NCBI GenBank assembly: GCA_009760855.2
Contig: WPIO01000032.1
Location: 967,501-1,031,500 of the forward strand
DNA from: Cristatella mucedo
Lineage: Eukaryota > Bryozoa > Phylactolaemata > Cristatellidae
Length of the DNA: 64,000 bases
Direction of reading: 5' to 3'
Shown: piece after piece, positions 1-11,475 of the stretch
Position numbering within the stretch: the first letter of the stretch is position 1
How the letters are laid out: the number at the start of each line of letters is the position of its first letter
Translations under genes and position numbers: made by a program
Notes under the pieces: generated by a model
Told to the model about the DNA's origin: nothing
The model's database searches: none
Seen by the model: only the letters and a program-made list of their open reading frames with translations

Positions 1-217
1 GTGTCGAAGGCAGCAGACAGATCTAGCAGAGCTAGGGCAGTGACATTCCCGTCGTCGTTGCCACTTAGAATGTCATTGTTAACACGGAGGAGAGCAGTTT
101 CAGTAGAGTGCTGCCTCTTGAACCCTGATCGAAATGTTTCTGACATTCCATTATTTTCAATATGTTCAACTTGCTGCTTAGCAACAATTTCTTCAAGAAT
201 CTTTGACCTTCCATAAA
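1..217 (-). mobile_element. LINE-B reverse transcriptase fragment, cut by window edge
   Basis: Read on the minus strand this is the fingers/palm part of a non-LTR reverse transcriptase. It includes the region before motif A, where LLDLSAAFDT is expected. It aligns base for base, with scattered differences, to 25,338-25,550 inside the long LINE-B copy. The remaining part lies outside the window. It directly abuts a plus-strand LINE-A copy. Confidence 0.85.
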
Positions 218-794
218 AGAAATTATTGAATCACAAATTCAAAATCAAAAACATGCTGACTTCTGTGATTAGCCTTCTATTTAACCACTACTAGGTAAGC
301 TATTTTCCCAGTGGTTACTGTGATGATCTAGCTGATCGGTTCTCTAGCTTCTTTGTTAACAAGATAGACAAGATCAGGTTGTCCCTCCCTAAGATGGCGG
401 CATCCCACTGGACTCATGTCCATCAATTCCATGCAGTCCCTTAATGTCTACATTCAATGTCACTAAGGACCTCGCCCTTAAGTTCATATCCCAAAAGATA
501 ACTAGCCCCATGGACCATATTATTATTGTCCTGCTTCTATGATGCATTGATCTCCTGCTGCCATGCATAACTATTATCATTAATATGTCATTAACTTCAG
601 ATCATGTCACGTCCCAGCACCTTTCCAAAAGGCTGTAGTCCGGCCACTACTCAAGAAAGCAACACTAGACCAACATAAGTTGAGCTACTTCCGCCGTCTC
701 CCTTCTACCGTTCCTGTTAAAGACACTAGAACGAGTCGAGGCCGACCAGTTGAACACATACATAGTTTAAACCCCAAACCTTATAGTAAGTTCA

Positions 795-910
795 GTGGTT
801 AAGGTGCTCGCCCCAACTAAGGTCTGGCTGAAGTCGTGGGCTCGAGGCTCCGAGGATTATGTGAAGTACCTGAATAGAGATTAATTTCTCTTGAACGCTA
901 TGTAAATGAA

Positions 911-943
<33 letters not shown>

Positions 944-960
944 AATTAATTAAACTTTAC
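795..960 (+). mobile_element. SINE-1 copy inserted in LINE-A
   Basis: This is a tRNA-derived SINE, 5'-truncated. It contains AGTGGTTAAGGTGCTCGCCC (A-box side) and GTGGGCTCGAGGCTCC, close to the RNA polymerase III B box GGTTCGANNCC. Its body ends in GAGATTAATTTCTCTTGAACGCT, then a (TA)n tail at about 913-945. LINE-A sequence resumes after the tail. The A-box side may include a few bases of the host LINE. Confidence 0.7.
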
Positions 961-1885
961 ACTCTGGTTTCACAGCTGATCGCCCCACAGATTCGATATT
1001 GCTTCGGGTGTATAACGACCTACTTAGGAACGCAGACTATGGTAGAGCCGTCCAGCTTGTTATGCTCAATCTTTCGGCAGCTTTTGATGCTATCGATCAC
1101 CAAGTCCTTCTTTAGCGCCTCTCTTCTCGCCTGGGCATCACTGGCACAGCTCAGCAATGGTTCTTCACGGAATGGTTAGGGTCCTATCTCAGTGGGAGAA
1201 TACAGAGTACGGCTGTGAATAGACACAGATCATGCCGATGTGATAGCCAAGCTCAATTTGGGCTTTCAGATCTACGCAGGTGACACTCTTTAGTACTTTT
1301 ATTTTTACCTGTCTCAGCCCTCCAGGAGACCAAATTCTCTCAACTCCCTGGCTGCATGCATTGATTACATCAGCATTTGGATTCGAAGCCAACTTTCTTA
1401 TATTGAATGTGGATATAACCAACTTACTAGTTATTGGCAAACCAAGTGTGATTCGGAAATGGAAAAAGTGTAATGCTCACAATCGCTCTGTGATCATTTC
1501 TCATGTTGACCTGCACAAATCTAAGAGTTCTGTTTCAAATTGAACGTTCATTAAACGATCACATCAGCTCCACATTCAAGTCTGCCTAATATCAGCTGCA
1601 TAGCATTGCTAAAACTCTATCTTGTTTAGACTGAGATAACACATCTAAATTGTTTCATGCATTTGTGACGTCCCACCTTGACTTCTGCAGCTCACTGCTC
1701 GCTTGTCTACCGACCGACCTGTGCAATCAGGGGCTTACTACAGGTGCAAAACGCAGCTAGGCTTGTCTGTCGTGAGCTTCACAGTTGCTATGTCACACCA
1801 ATTCTTGCTGACCTGTACTGGCTCCCAGATAAGCAACGCATCAACTTCAAAATTTTCTCACTTAAATTTAGGTCATATCATTAAG

Positions 1886-2028
1886 TATAATTCGTTTATT
1901 TAGAGCTCCAAGAAAACTTAATTTTCTACTCAGGCGCTTTATATTTCCCTCGGAGCTAGAGCCCACGACCTCAGCCAAACCTTGGTCGGAAGGGGATTAC
2001 CATAACCACTGTACCAAACCAGCTCGTT
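1886..2028 (-). mobile_element. SINE-1 copy, reverse, in LINE-A
   Basis: This has the same consensus as the other SINE-1 copies but reversed: tail side first (AATTCGTTTATTTAGAGCTC), then CTCGGAGCTAGAGCCCACGA (degenerate B box), then the tRNA head. The flanks ATCATT and TTCATT look like an imperfect target duplication. LINE-A sequence is continuous across it when it is removed. Confidence 0.75.
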
Positions 2029-2510
2029 CATTTGCTCCAGCCTAACTATCAGATCTACTCCCCAACCAGGCTAAGCACCGTAGCACCAGCCTTTAAGAAT
2101 CTAATCGTCTATCTATATCCCATAAAAAACCTCAAATCTTTTGGAGACCGTGCCTTTAGTTCATATGCTCCCAAAGCCTGGAACTCACTCCCCACGTGCG
2201 TCACGATCTGCTGACTTGACCACATTTGAAACGAAACTAAAAAAGCATCTATTTATCACAGCATTTAGCGGATCCCTGTGATTTTCCCTGTACGGGCTCA
2301 TACGTGGCAACACTGTACATGCTGCCACTAACCACATTTGCATTCCGATCATGTGCGTCTCACCCCTAACCATATTATGCTTGTTGTCATTGAGCATGCA
2401 GCCACTAAACATTCGAACCTTTTTTCCTGCAACGAATGTAAATTTTACAGAAACAGATTGAGCTCTCTGATAGCCCTACATCAAATGTATTATTATTATT
2501 ATTGTTATCT

Positions 2511-4149
2511 TGTTTTAGCTCTAGGCTTTTAGCCTTATGAGAGTGTTTATACGTCATCACCACTTTAAATAGTGAGGACACTCGATCACAGTCAAATTGA
2601 CTACTCAATGCTACGGATATTTACTTTTTATGTTAGCATATATTCTCTCTTTTTGCTGCCTCTTTCATGTGCTGTCGGCCTACCTGAGGCATTGGTAGTG
2701 CACCTAAAAGTTGCCAGCCATGACATCATGACCAGGGCTTCACTTAGATTTCTCAGGCATCTGCTAAGACTTGCACCAGTACTAGAGCTGTTTAGTGCCG
2801 AGTTCTGTTCGGATGAGAAACGGCTATGCAACTTCTATAATAGTAACTATGTGTGAAAGCAGTCTTCTGAAAGAAACCCTAAGCATCTAACCGTTATCAC
2901 ATAGGACTTTTAAATTTACAAGCACTTGGTTGCAGTTCAATGAAACTACTTAGATGAGCAATCTTTATTGCCCGTCGTAGGCTCAGAGTATTCTAAAATT
3001 GTGGTTAGGTGTTCTCCTAACTTAGCTTAAGCAACTTAGCGGCCACTCAAAAGAAAATACCTGCAAGGCAGAAACTCAGTTTAACAGTCGATACTGCTGG
3101 TTTTGATTATTGAAGTTACAAGTGCAGCTAGGCATCATCAACATTGAAGTGATAGCCTACCCTATGGGCAAGTGTCACGTTTCGAAGAGGCTAAGTATAA
3201 GTAAAAACTAGCAAAGGTTGGACCCTTTTTAAGGAAGGACCCTTTTGAAACTTCATCTGAAGGGTCAGCTGGATGAGGTTTGACCAGCATAAATTATCGC
3301 CCAAACACGAACAGACTAGTACGGTTTTAACCACTCTGACCCTCGTTTTAAATCGTTCAAGAGGGATAGAATAGCATATACTAAAAAAGTAAACTGGTCA
3401 ACCAGGGAAGTCACGCTATCTGCCTCGTAGAAAGTCATTGGTCACAGAGGAGATAGATTTTATGTGAGCAGTTCACTTTAGTCCTAGCTAAGATCTGTCT
3501 TCAAAATGTATTCTTTTCCACGAATTCTGTACCCTGCCTACCGTCAATCTTTTCAGTGGTCTTGGAAAAATACGAAAATGAGCTTCGGTAGTTATTTATT
3601 CAAAACTAATCAAGATATGCCCTTTCAAGTAATACTTTATAGGTGGCTGTTTTGAAAAGCTTTGAAAACATCGCTAAATCTAGTTAAACCTTAAAAACTT
3701 TGAATTAGAACTGGATTTAGTTTGTCCGCTAATGAGTGGCATAGCATCTGTGATGACCTAAGAGTGAGTGAATAGGGTCTCTGGATCACGAGCTCTTTCA
3801 CCATACTTGCTATATGGGTAATGAATTTATCTACAGTGACCTTGAACAAGTTCTTGAGGGATGCTGCAGATTGTGACTAGCCGCTTGCGTAGTCTGTTGC
3901 CTTACAGAGGCACAAATACTTACCATAAGCAGTCCTTGACCCTTGAGCTCAAGCCTTGAGCCTTGAGTCCCGGAGGCTAGATTGGCATCTTACCGGACTT
4001 CTCAAAGTGCCTTTAAACCCTAGTATTTACACCTGTGCCTTTGACTTGTAGTAAATTAAAGGACATGTTTGCAGCACTAAATCCTGTATGGAGACAGTAT
4101 CTAGGTGAGACTGCTTTCCCAAGGTTTGAATTTCTGCGGCAATGAAGTT
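2511..4149. other. No gene recognised
   Basis: This is AT-rich sequence with only short unsupported ORFs (the longest, 2,572-2,856, is hydrophobic but has no recognisable domain). No RNA gene or repeat was recognised. Confidence 0.5.
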
Positions 4150-4860
4150 ATCAAGGCTGCAAGCAGAGACTTGATGATGATGAGGCAAACCTTCCTAACA
4201 AACTTATTTCAAAGTTTCTCACCATCAATACTCTTCAAGGTACTTTGAGGGTCAAATTGGTGCTGCCGTGCTAATACGCTGGAGCAGGAACTGTAAATTA
4301 GACTGAGCAATGATTCGAAGTGGTAAACGGGTATGTTAAAAATTCACTGGCGTGTCGGCAAGGGAGCCGCTCTATAGACTATAAAAAGGTGGGCCACGTA
4401 ACTGTTGTTGTGGTCCTGTAGTGGGAGAGCTGAAATCCCCAGTAATTAACAGTGAGCTATCATAAAGTAAGATTTTGGTGAGGCACTTAAAAAAAAGTCT
4501 TCCATAGACAAGATAAAGCTGCCAACGGAGTTCTGTGGATCACAAATGTGAGAGGCATTGCTTTGTATGAGAATCTAATGGCAGCTGATTCAGATGATGA
4601 CCCCTGTGAAAAGAGGCATTTATTATAGCCAGGTCATTCGTAAATAACGACAACAACCCCATCGCCACGCACTTTATCTGACCTCAAGGAACAAAAAATT
4701 GAGAAAACCACTGCTTGGTCACAGACATGCAGCAATCAGAACCGGGTGTAATCCATGTCATTGCCAGAAGAAATGCATTGAGCATAATTTCTTGGAAAAC
4801 CTGGTCGCTAATACTTGCCCGTTGGTTTTTGTAAGACTAAATTACTTCTGCTTCTAAAGA
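4150..4860 (-). pseudogene. Relic of LINE endonuclease domain
   Basis: On the minus strand, with frameshifts, short blocks match the endonuclease of the LINE-B copies. The stretch around 4,560-4,690 corresponds to the segment with SFSHGSSFKSVAIRS, and the bases at about 4,290-4,330 match 26,420-26,460. The block near 4,437 corresponds to GDFN, an active-site motif of APE-type endonucleases. Every block is broken by stops. It could belong to LINE-A or another related family, since the LINE-A endonuclease is not otherwise present here for comparison. Confidence 0.55.
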
Positions 4861-5708
4861 AGTTCAATCTTTCAACCAAACCAGAGAAGACAAAATTATG
4901 CGACAATATGTTCATGCAGTTTATTGCACAAAATTATCATCTGTGTGGTGGAAAATCAATGTGGTTGCAGCCCCTCTATGCAATAACAGTATCTGAAACC
5001 TAAAGATTGACTACTGGATAAAGTATGAGGTTCTCTGGCCATTTTCCTGCAATGAAAAACCATCAGCCAGACTAGCAGTGCTTGACTCCGGGCGTATTCG
5101 TTGACACTGCATTTGTGAATAATTTCCTAGTTTAAAAAATTAACTTAGGACTCATAATTTCAAAAGATCTCCACTGGTCAGTTTGGTGACGGAGAACAAA
5201 AAAGCCTCAGCTTAGAGCTATTAGAGAGATTGTCTGCTGAATTAGGCATGAAATGCAAGATTCAAGAGCGGATTTTCCTATTAAGCTTTAAGGTCTCATC
5301 GGCTGATGGCCTTGGGTGCAACTCTATGAGTTCCTCCATGAGTGATGTTCCTAAAATTTAGCAACCAGCTCGTCTGTATCCGACATTTCTGCTGCTCAGA
5401 ACTACCTCATCTTCTCGCTCCTTCTTTCCGCAACTGGTAGTGGAGACCAACTTGTGAAGCTGAAACGGTTTCGTATTCTTCCACTACATATAGATCTCTT
5501 GAAAAAGTCCATTTCGGCATTGGCTGCCAAGGAAGGCAAATATCGAAGGAATGAAACAGCACTGATGAATTATTTTTCATGTAGCGAGAAGACTTCTTTT
5601 TCTTAAATAGCGATTGAGTGAGCTATGCAGCCTGTGTGTAAACTAGATCAGCATGTCCAGTGTGCTCTTGAATGTCGTGTTCAGTTGGGTAGGATTGTTG
5701 TTGGCTCA
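4861..5708. other. No gene recognised
   Basis: This segment carries only short ORFs and no clear repeat. It may include further decayed LINE sequence on the minus strand, which I could not align with confidence. Confidence 0.4.
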
Positions 5709-6020
5709 TTAGGCGAAATATCGAACAATGGCCAGAAGAACGAGAGGCATGGTGCTGGTTATGAAAATGTTGGGTGTACCGTGGCGATGACTCGCAGATT
5801 TCATTATCCAAGGTCTTGGAGGTACGACAGTGGTGGCTGTGACAGCGGCGAATTGTCCGCCATTGTTGGCGTTTTTCAGTGGAGCCTTGGTAGTTGTTTC
5901 GCTGGTGTAGAAGTCGGTGCTGAATGTATAGTCAGTTGACCACCAGTAGTAAGCAGCTGCCGTGATCGGCACTTGATTAGAAAGCCCGACGAGTCCTGCC
6001 AAAACCAAATAAAATTTCAT
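5709..6020 (-). CDS. Candidate small secreted or surface protein, 103 aa
   Basis: This is a complete minus-strand ORF with ATG and TAA. The N-terminus MKFYLVLAGLVGLSNQ is a convincing secretion signal: one Lys, then a hydrophobic core. The probable cleavage is around residues 16-22. The mature part starts with an aromatic cluster (AYYWWSTDY), followed by a Thr-rich stretch (TSETTTKAPL). The C-terminus STMPLVLLAIVRYFA is a short hydrophobic tail that could be a GPI-anchor signal. No Cys-rich or enzymatic motif is present and I do not recognise the family. No canonical AATAAA signal was seen just downstream, and introns cannot be excluded. It is not similar to the LINEs. The opposite strand is also open over much of this region, so coding status is unproven. 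Confidence 0.4.
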   Translation of the reverse strand: MKFYLVLAGLVGLSNQVPITAAAYYWWSTDYTFSTDFYTSETTTKAPLKNANNGGQFAAVTATTVVPPRPWIMKSASHRHGTPNIFITSTMPLVLLAIVRYFA

Positions 6021-6384
6021 TTGTGTAGAGAGACACCTGTGTATCTAACATATCGGATACGGGCGAGACATGCCAACTGCACTTCGAACCAGAGCTGCTT
6101 CCTGTATACGAATCGCATGCCGTGTGCATGCCTAGGCATAAAAGGCCAAATTGAGTCGGCAAAATTCTTATCCCGGATTTGCTCCTGCAGAATTATGGAT
6201 CAATGTATCAATCCTGAGATGATTTCAACTTGCTGTTTCAGGCATCGTGCTCATCCCATTAGCTTTCTGCCAACCACTGGCCATCTAGGCATCTCGTATA
6301 ATGGCTTTTCTATCTACCTGCTCTTACTGTTGACTGCATCTTCTCTAACCAGCCATATAACCCACTTCCATTTCTTCAACTCAG

Positions 6385-8492
6385 CTCAGTTTATTACTCT
6401 GCTTTCTTACTCTTATATCCAAGCGATCCTAGCAAAGGCCAAGTCTAGCTTCTATATAAACATTATTGAATCACAGACGCACAATCCAAAGATGCTGATG
6501 GCGATCAACCATCTCCTCAACCACTCCCAGATTAGCTCCTTACCTGATGATCCTTGTGTTAATCTAGCCGATGGATTCTGTGCAGAAGGAAGACAAGATC
6601 AGGGAGTCCATCCCTGTGATGACAACAATCCCCCTAGATTGCTGTTCCCCGTTTCTTGGCTGCACCTCAATGTCTACGTTTAAGCAGGTCACTAGTAATC
6701 TAGTCCTGAAGTTCATATCCTAATCAAAAAGACAAGTCCTCTGGACCCAATTCTCACTGTCCTGCTCCTACGTTGCAATGATCTGCTGCTACCATGGATA
6801 ACTAACATTATAATATGTCATTAGCCTCAGGTCATATCCCAGAACCTTTAAAAAGCTGTAGTCAGGCCACTTCTTAAGAAAGCGACACTAGACCAAGAGA
6901 ACTTGAGCGATTACCGCCCAGTCTCCCTTCTATCATTCCTATCCAAGACACTGGAACGGGTAGTGGCGGACCAGCTAAACTCATATATCGAAACTTCAAA
7001 CCTTGCTAGTAAGTTTCAGTCAAGCTTTAGAGCTAATTAATCCACAGAGCCAGTATTGCTTAGGGTATGCAACGACCTACTTAGGAATGCAGACATGGGT
7101 AGTGTGTCTCCACTTGTTTTGCTCGATCTTCCGGCAGCTTTTGATACTATCGACCACAAAGTTCTTCTAGAGCGCCTCTCATCTCGCCTGGACATCACTG
7201 GCACTGCTCTGCAATGGTTCAGGTCCTATCACAGTGGGATACTCAAGAGGATTGACGTGAATGGATACAGATCATCCGAGGTACCTTTGAAGAATGGGGT
7301 ACCTCAGGGCTCCGTGCTAGGTCCGGTTCTTTTCACGGTTTATAATCTCCCTCTTGCTGATGTGATTGCCAAGCACAATCTAGGCTTTCACTTCTATGCG
7401 GATGACACTCAGTTGTACCTTTGCCTTGATCCCTCCCAGCCTTCGAGCACCTCGAATTCTCTCAACTCACTAGCTGCATGTATTGATGATATCCGCACAT
7501 GGATGGCAGCAAATCTTCTAAACCTAAACGATGATAAAACTAACTTACTAGTTATGGGCAAACCTAGTGTGATTCAGAAATGTGAAAGGCCGACTCTCAA
7601 AATTGGCTCTGCCAGCAAATCTCCCGTTGAATCAGCTCGAAATCTAGTTGTCATGTTTCAAAGTGACCTCTCGCTAGAGGACCGCATCAGCTCCTCAGTC
7701 AAGTCTGCCTACTTTCATCGACATAACATTGCTAAAATTCGGGCTTGTCTAGGTAAGAATATCACGTCTGAGTTGGTCCATGCATTTGTGACATCCCGTC
7801 TTGACTTTTATGTAACTCACTGCTTGCTGGCCTACTGGCGTGAGCAATCAGGCAATTACAGCTGGTGCAAAACTCCACAGGTAGGCTTTTCTGTCGTGAG
7901 CGTTGCAGTTTTCACATCACACCACTTCTCGCTGACCTGCCCTGGCTACCAGTCAAGGAACGGATCGATTTCAAGGTTTTGTCGCTCACTTTTAGGTCAT
8001 TTCATTCTTTGGCTCCAGCCTATCCCTCAGATCTACTCCCCCAGAAGGCCAAGCATCGTACCACCCGCTTTTCGGAATCCGGCAGGTTATCACTACCTCG
8101 TACAAACCTCAAATCCTTTGGAGACCGTGCATTTAGTTCGCATGCTCCCAAAGCCTGGAACTCCCTCCCGACATGCGTCAGAACATCCCCTGACCTGACC
8201 ACATTTAAAAAGAACTTAAAAACACACCTTTTTAAGACAGCATTTAGTGGGTCCTCGTGATTCGTCCTTCATGTGCTTATGCGTGCTGACACGGTGCAAG
8301 CTGCCACTAACCACATTTGCATACTGACCCTGTGCATGTCACCCCTAACCATGTTAGTCATGGTGTTTATTAAACATCATATTACTCACAAATATAATTG
8401 CGTTTCCCTTTGCAGCAAATGTAAAGAGCCTAGAAAGAGATTGAGTTCTCTGAGGGCGCTTTATCAAGCTCAATATTATCATTATCATTAAG
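6385..8492 (+). mobile_element. LINE-A copy with the best-preserved reverse transcriptase
   Basis: This is a 5'-truncated CR1/L2-like non-LTR retrotransposon. It begins in the endonuclease-RT linker (AKSSFYINIIES near 6,440), although the exact 5' end is unclear. It ends at an imperfect ATT-repeat tail at about 8,473-8,492. The 3' untranslated region carries the family signature AAAGAGATTGAGTTCTCTGA just before the tail. It has no intact endonuclease, so it is not autonomous. Confidence 0.85.
7056..8260 (+). pseudogene. LINE-A reverse transcriptase ORF, near intact then frameshifted
   Basis: A 380-residue ORF (7,056-8,198) contains the ordered RT motifs. These are FDTIDHKVLLERL (motif A), [13 protein letters not shown] (motif B), FHFYADDTQLYL (motif C, catalytic YADD intact) and LNDDKTNLLVMGKPS (motif D). 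After residue about 260 the frame drifts. The family C-terminal domain (LADLPWLPV then KSFGDRAFSSHAPKAWNSLP) is found in another frame at 7,865-8,260. The N-terminal endonuclease is missing, so it was probably dead on arrival through 5' truncation. Confidence 0.85.
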
Positions 8493-8667
8493 CTCATTGA
8501 TAAACGGGTGTAGGTCGTGGCCGCATCGTAAATTATTTCTTGGCGCTTGAGATCAGTGGCAGACTGGTACCACCTTGTAACAGGGCAGGACGATTTATCG
8601 AACTTGTCACTGTGGCTTTCTAAACTGCTCTCTTACTCTATGGTGGTGGGCATAAAATATAAAAATA

Positions 8668-8840
8668 TAATTCATTTAAAAACTGCCCTAAACTAACTAA
8701 ATATTAATATATGTGCTTCACATACGCCACACTGCATGTACCTATGACCTAGGTCATCAGATGCATTCACCTTGACCTCGGCTGTCAATGACGAGCACCT
8801 TAACCTCTGTGCGAAATCAGGGTGGCTGGGTCAAAGCGTA
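8668..8840 (-). mobile_element. SINE-1 copy, reverse, diverged
   Basis: The tail side (TATAATTCATTT) comes first. It is followed by GTGCTTCACATACGCCACAC, then ATTCACCTTGACCTCGGCTG and GAGCACCTTAACCTCTG, which match the other SINE-1 copies in the same order. The B box is poorly preserved. Confidence 0.6.
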
Positions 8841-8870
8841 CCCTTTTGTAACATGGTCACTTAAGGAAAC

Positions 8871-9142
8871 ATGGAACACTCTCCGTCCCCAATCAAGCTA
8901 GATCTACGCAACAGTAACTACTCGGATGCTGCCAACAGTATAGGGTTTGGGAGCCGATCAGAACAGTTTCGTGTTTCGGTCGAAGATAATTTGCGAGTGG
9001 CAGTTAAAATGCAATGCATTAATTACCTGAGAGGCAGTACAATAGCAGGGAAAACCTCCAAGCATATCGAGATGCTTTGCGTTCCATATTGGTCTCGGAG
9101 AAGCTGCTCGAATGACGAAGACGTTTCTCTTGTGAGGTGCAG
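8871..9142 (+). CDS. Possible first exon, unrecognised product
   Basis: An ORF starts at ATG in the context AAACATGG and stays open until GTGCAG|GTAAGG, a near-consensus splice donor at 9,143. It encodes about 90 residues beginning MEHSPSPIKLDLRNSNYSD. It has no signal peptide, membrane segment or familiar domain. A pyrimidine-rich stretch ending at about 9,231 could be the next acceptor, followed by an open frame to 9,457. The opposite strand is also open here, so this could be chance. Confidence 0.2.
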
Positions 9143-10199
9143 GTAAGGAGTGACCAGTTTTTTTTAAAAAGACGCTTCAATTGGTAGTCATTGATTGGTT
9201 TCCTTTGTTCTTCGTCGCTAATGCCTTTCCTTGAGAACAATAAGATTGTGGTGGCAATGCATTCGTGCGCTCTGAGCAACGGTAAAACAATACGGCAAGC
9301 AGCGATTATGATAGCTGTAAGCACATCCAACCAGTCGATGAGACCTTTCTATGGCGAGAATAAATGCGCCCAGCTGGGGACGGCGATAGTCAACATTGCC
9401 ATAGACCATAACCGACCGAGTGGCAGTACGTCCAACGCCAGTAAATTTGGCCTTTAATATCATGTCCAGGCAGTTCGAAACCCTCTCGCTCAGACCAAGA
9501 ACGGCTGCAACATATCACTCGCCACTCTGAATTTCTCCAAGTATCAGCTGTAGCCATATGCCCCCCTTGCTGCACCAATTCGAAAGCAGCTACCCCAGAA
9601 GCCATTCCTAGAGCTATGTAACTGAAGCGCCTCTGGTGAATCAACATCGGTTAGGCAGTAGTTAAAGGTTGCAAGCGCAAAGAAATTGAATGTTTAGGCC
9701 CCTGCATTTTGTGCTCACATGGCCGTCAAGCACTTGTCTTCCTTCCAGTGCACAGAGCCTGATCGTATATTGTATGAGCCAGCTATTCGTTTGATTAAGC
9801 GATAGCAAGTTAATCTGATAATAATACTAGAGGATGTCAACTTTGAAGCGACATGCGGCTTGATGGGTAGCAATGGAACGTCTGTGAGAGGTTGTGTGAT
9901 GTGGCAATGGTGACTTTTTAAGGCAGACAGGCCTACTTGCAGAGTTTGTCACCGACTTTAAACACTTTATTGCATAGAATGGAAACCGCATATTTAATGA
10001 GTTGCAGAGGTCATAACGGAAGACCATAAATGCTTAACTCTGCTTGACTGTGGTACATTTGTGTAAGATAATCTAAATTTTGAAGGTTTGATAACCATTG
10101 GGAAATTATACATGCATTTTGCGCAGCTAAGACCATTGCATTGCATGCTTTTTTTATAATTCTCGAGAACCTTTGTCAAGTAGTTCTTGATGATAACTA
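9143..10199. other. Overlapping short ORFs on both strands, no assignment
   Basis: Several ORFs of 80-100 residues overlap on both strands (for example plus 9,191-9,457 and minus 9,390-9,647). None has a recognisable domain, and no repeat family was identified. Confidence 0.3.
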
Positions 10200-10560
10200 A
10201 TAATATTAGTATTAATAATAACAATATATTTGTATAGCGCCCTCGGAGAACTGAATCTCTCTCTACACACGATGGAGATACTGCGAAGAAAGCATTACCA
10301 AAATTTTTGTGTAACATCCACAAGCAACCGGCATAGTGTCAGCAGATACATGCACACAAAGAACAAATCACGGAGAGCCGCCGAATGCTGTAATGAAAAA
10401 TGTGAGTTTTAAGCTTCTTTTTATATTTCGTCATGTAAGGCGATGTTTTAACGTGTGTTGCTTTTGACTTTCAGACTTTGGGAGTATTGGAACTAAAAGC
10501 ACAGTCTACACAGCAAAGAAGTTTTCCGTAGATTAGATTTTAAGCCTTAGCTTCCTGGGA
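10200..10560 (-). mobile_element. Diverged LINE-A 3' end, reverse
   Basis: It begins with an AT-rich (ATT)n-like tail at about 10,200-10,225. It is followed by ATAGCGCCCTCGGAGAACTG, the reverse of the LINE-A terminal signature. Further in, GTGTCAGCAGATACATGCAC and GAATGCTGT match the 3' untranslated region of the copy at 22,886-23,570. TTTGGGAGTATTGGAACTAA matches the coding strand near KAWN. It is more diverged than the other LINE-A copies and perhaps a subfamily. Confidence 0.6.
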
Positions 10561-10692
10561 TGGCAACTAGTGCTAATGTACACACCGGCTAATACAGGAC
10601 TTGTCAGGCTGACGAATCCCTTATGGAATATGCTGTGTCTCTGGACCAGCGGAAACTGGCTCTATGCTATACAACCTCACCATCGAGCGGCT

Positions 10693-10696
<4 letters not shown>

Positions 10697-10735
<39 letters not shown>

Positions 10736-10736
10736 A

Positions 10737-10771
<35 letters not shown>
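10697..10771. repeat. (TA)n microsatellite with short (TG)n core
   Basis: This is an uninterrupted TA run, a GTGTGTGTGT core, then another TA run. The IYIYIY peptides it predicts are artefacts. Confidence 0.95.
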
Positions 10772-10773
<2 letters not shown>

Positions 10774-11259
10774 CGATTAAACTATATACGGTTATCCACA
10801 GGAAACCAACTGGATGAATCAGTACTGCTCAGCTGAAAGGCCACCACCAAAACGGTTGGAATGAGCACAGGAAAGTCCAAAACCTCAATACAGCTTCTCG
10901 ACCGTCTTTGATTGCAGTTACTTTGAAACTGCAGCGTTTTCTAGAGAGTAGGCTAATGTTCGGATGAATAAGCCCTGCAAGTGTTCAATATTAGCTTAAG
11001 TTGGGGCCAAGATGCTAGTATGAGGTGGTGCATTATTAATAACAAGGCATTTTGAAGGCGAATGTATCATCGCATCGTAACGTTTATCGTTGGTGGATGT
11101 GTGTGCTGACCAATCCTAAAGGTGTGGTCTAAACAGTGGCAACATAACTCGTACTTGCTCGACTTCTGCTTTCTAAGAAGGTCCATCCATGTAAGTAAGA
11201 TGCAACCCCATTGTAAGGTTAGGGTCACGAACCACATTATGAGTAATAGTGATTCTGAA

Positions 11260-11475
11260 ATGGTTGCTAAACAAATTCTTCTCGCTGCTTTTCTGTTTGG
11301 CTTCAGCAGCTTCTTCGGCCAATACAACTGCTGGACAGGTCGACAACCAACTCAAACGCCCTCCGATTCAGCCTTCGATTGGAGCGATGCTGTGGCTTGC
11401 GCAACAGTAGTTGCTATTAAACAAGGCACAAAGCTATTTCATGCTGCCATTCATGCACTGCTGTCAGCAGTATAG
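11260..11475 (+). CDS. Candidate small secreted protein, 71 aa
   Basis: The ATG at 11,260 (context GAAATGG) opens a frame beginning MVAKQILLAAFLFGFSSFFG, a strong signal-peptide pattern with probable cleavage near residue 20. The mature part starts QYNCWTGRQP, has two Cys residues, and ends KLFHAAIHALLSAV, a mildly hydrophobic tail before TAG. The frame is open upstream to 11,122, but I prefer the downstream ATG because of the signal peptide. No family is recognised and an intron-containing gene model is possible. No poly(A) signal is obvious. Like the minus-strand ORF at 5,709-6,020 it is short and has hydrophobic ends, but the two share no clear sequence. Confidence 0.3.
   Translation: MVAKQILLAAFLFGFSSFFGQYNCWTGRQPTQTPSDSAFDWSDAVACATVVAIKQGTKLFHAAIHALLSAV

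Larger units (their letters stand above)
219..2510 (+). mobile_element. LINE-A (CR1/L2-like) copy, 5'-truncated and heavily mutated
   Basis: This is a decayed non-LTR retrotransposon. It starts in the linker between endonuclease and reverse transcriptase (compare 6,455 onward) and runs through RT. The region near 1,015-1,160 reads NDLLRNAD then LSAAFDAIDH (motif A), with stops and frameshifts. The C-terminal segment near 2,110-2,200 reads KSFGDRAFSSYAPKAWNSLP. The 3' untranslated region ends at about 2,490 with an ATT-repeat tail, typical of CR1/L2-group elements. Two SINEs sit inside it (about 795-960 and 1,886-2,028), so it is older than both. It is not functional. Confidence 0.85.

Noticed and set aside
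10570..10836. ORFs encoding IYIYIY repeats (also 27,848-28,218)
   Set aside because: Translation of (TA)n microsatellites.
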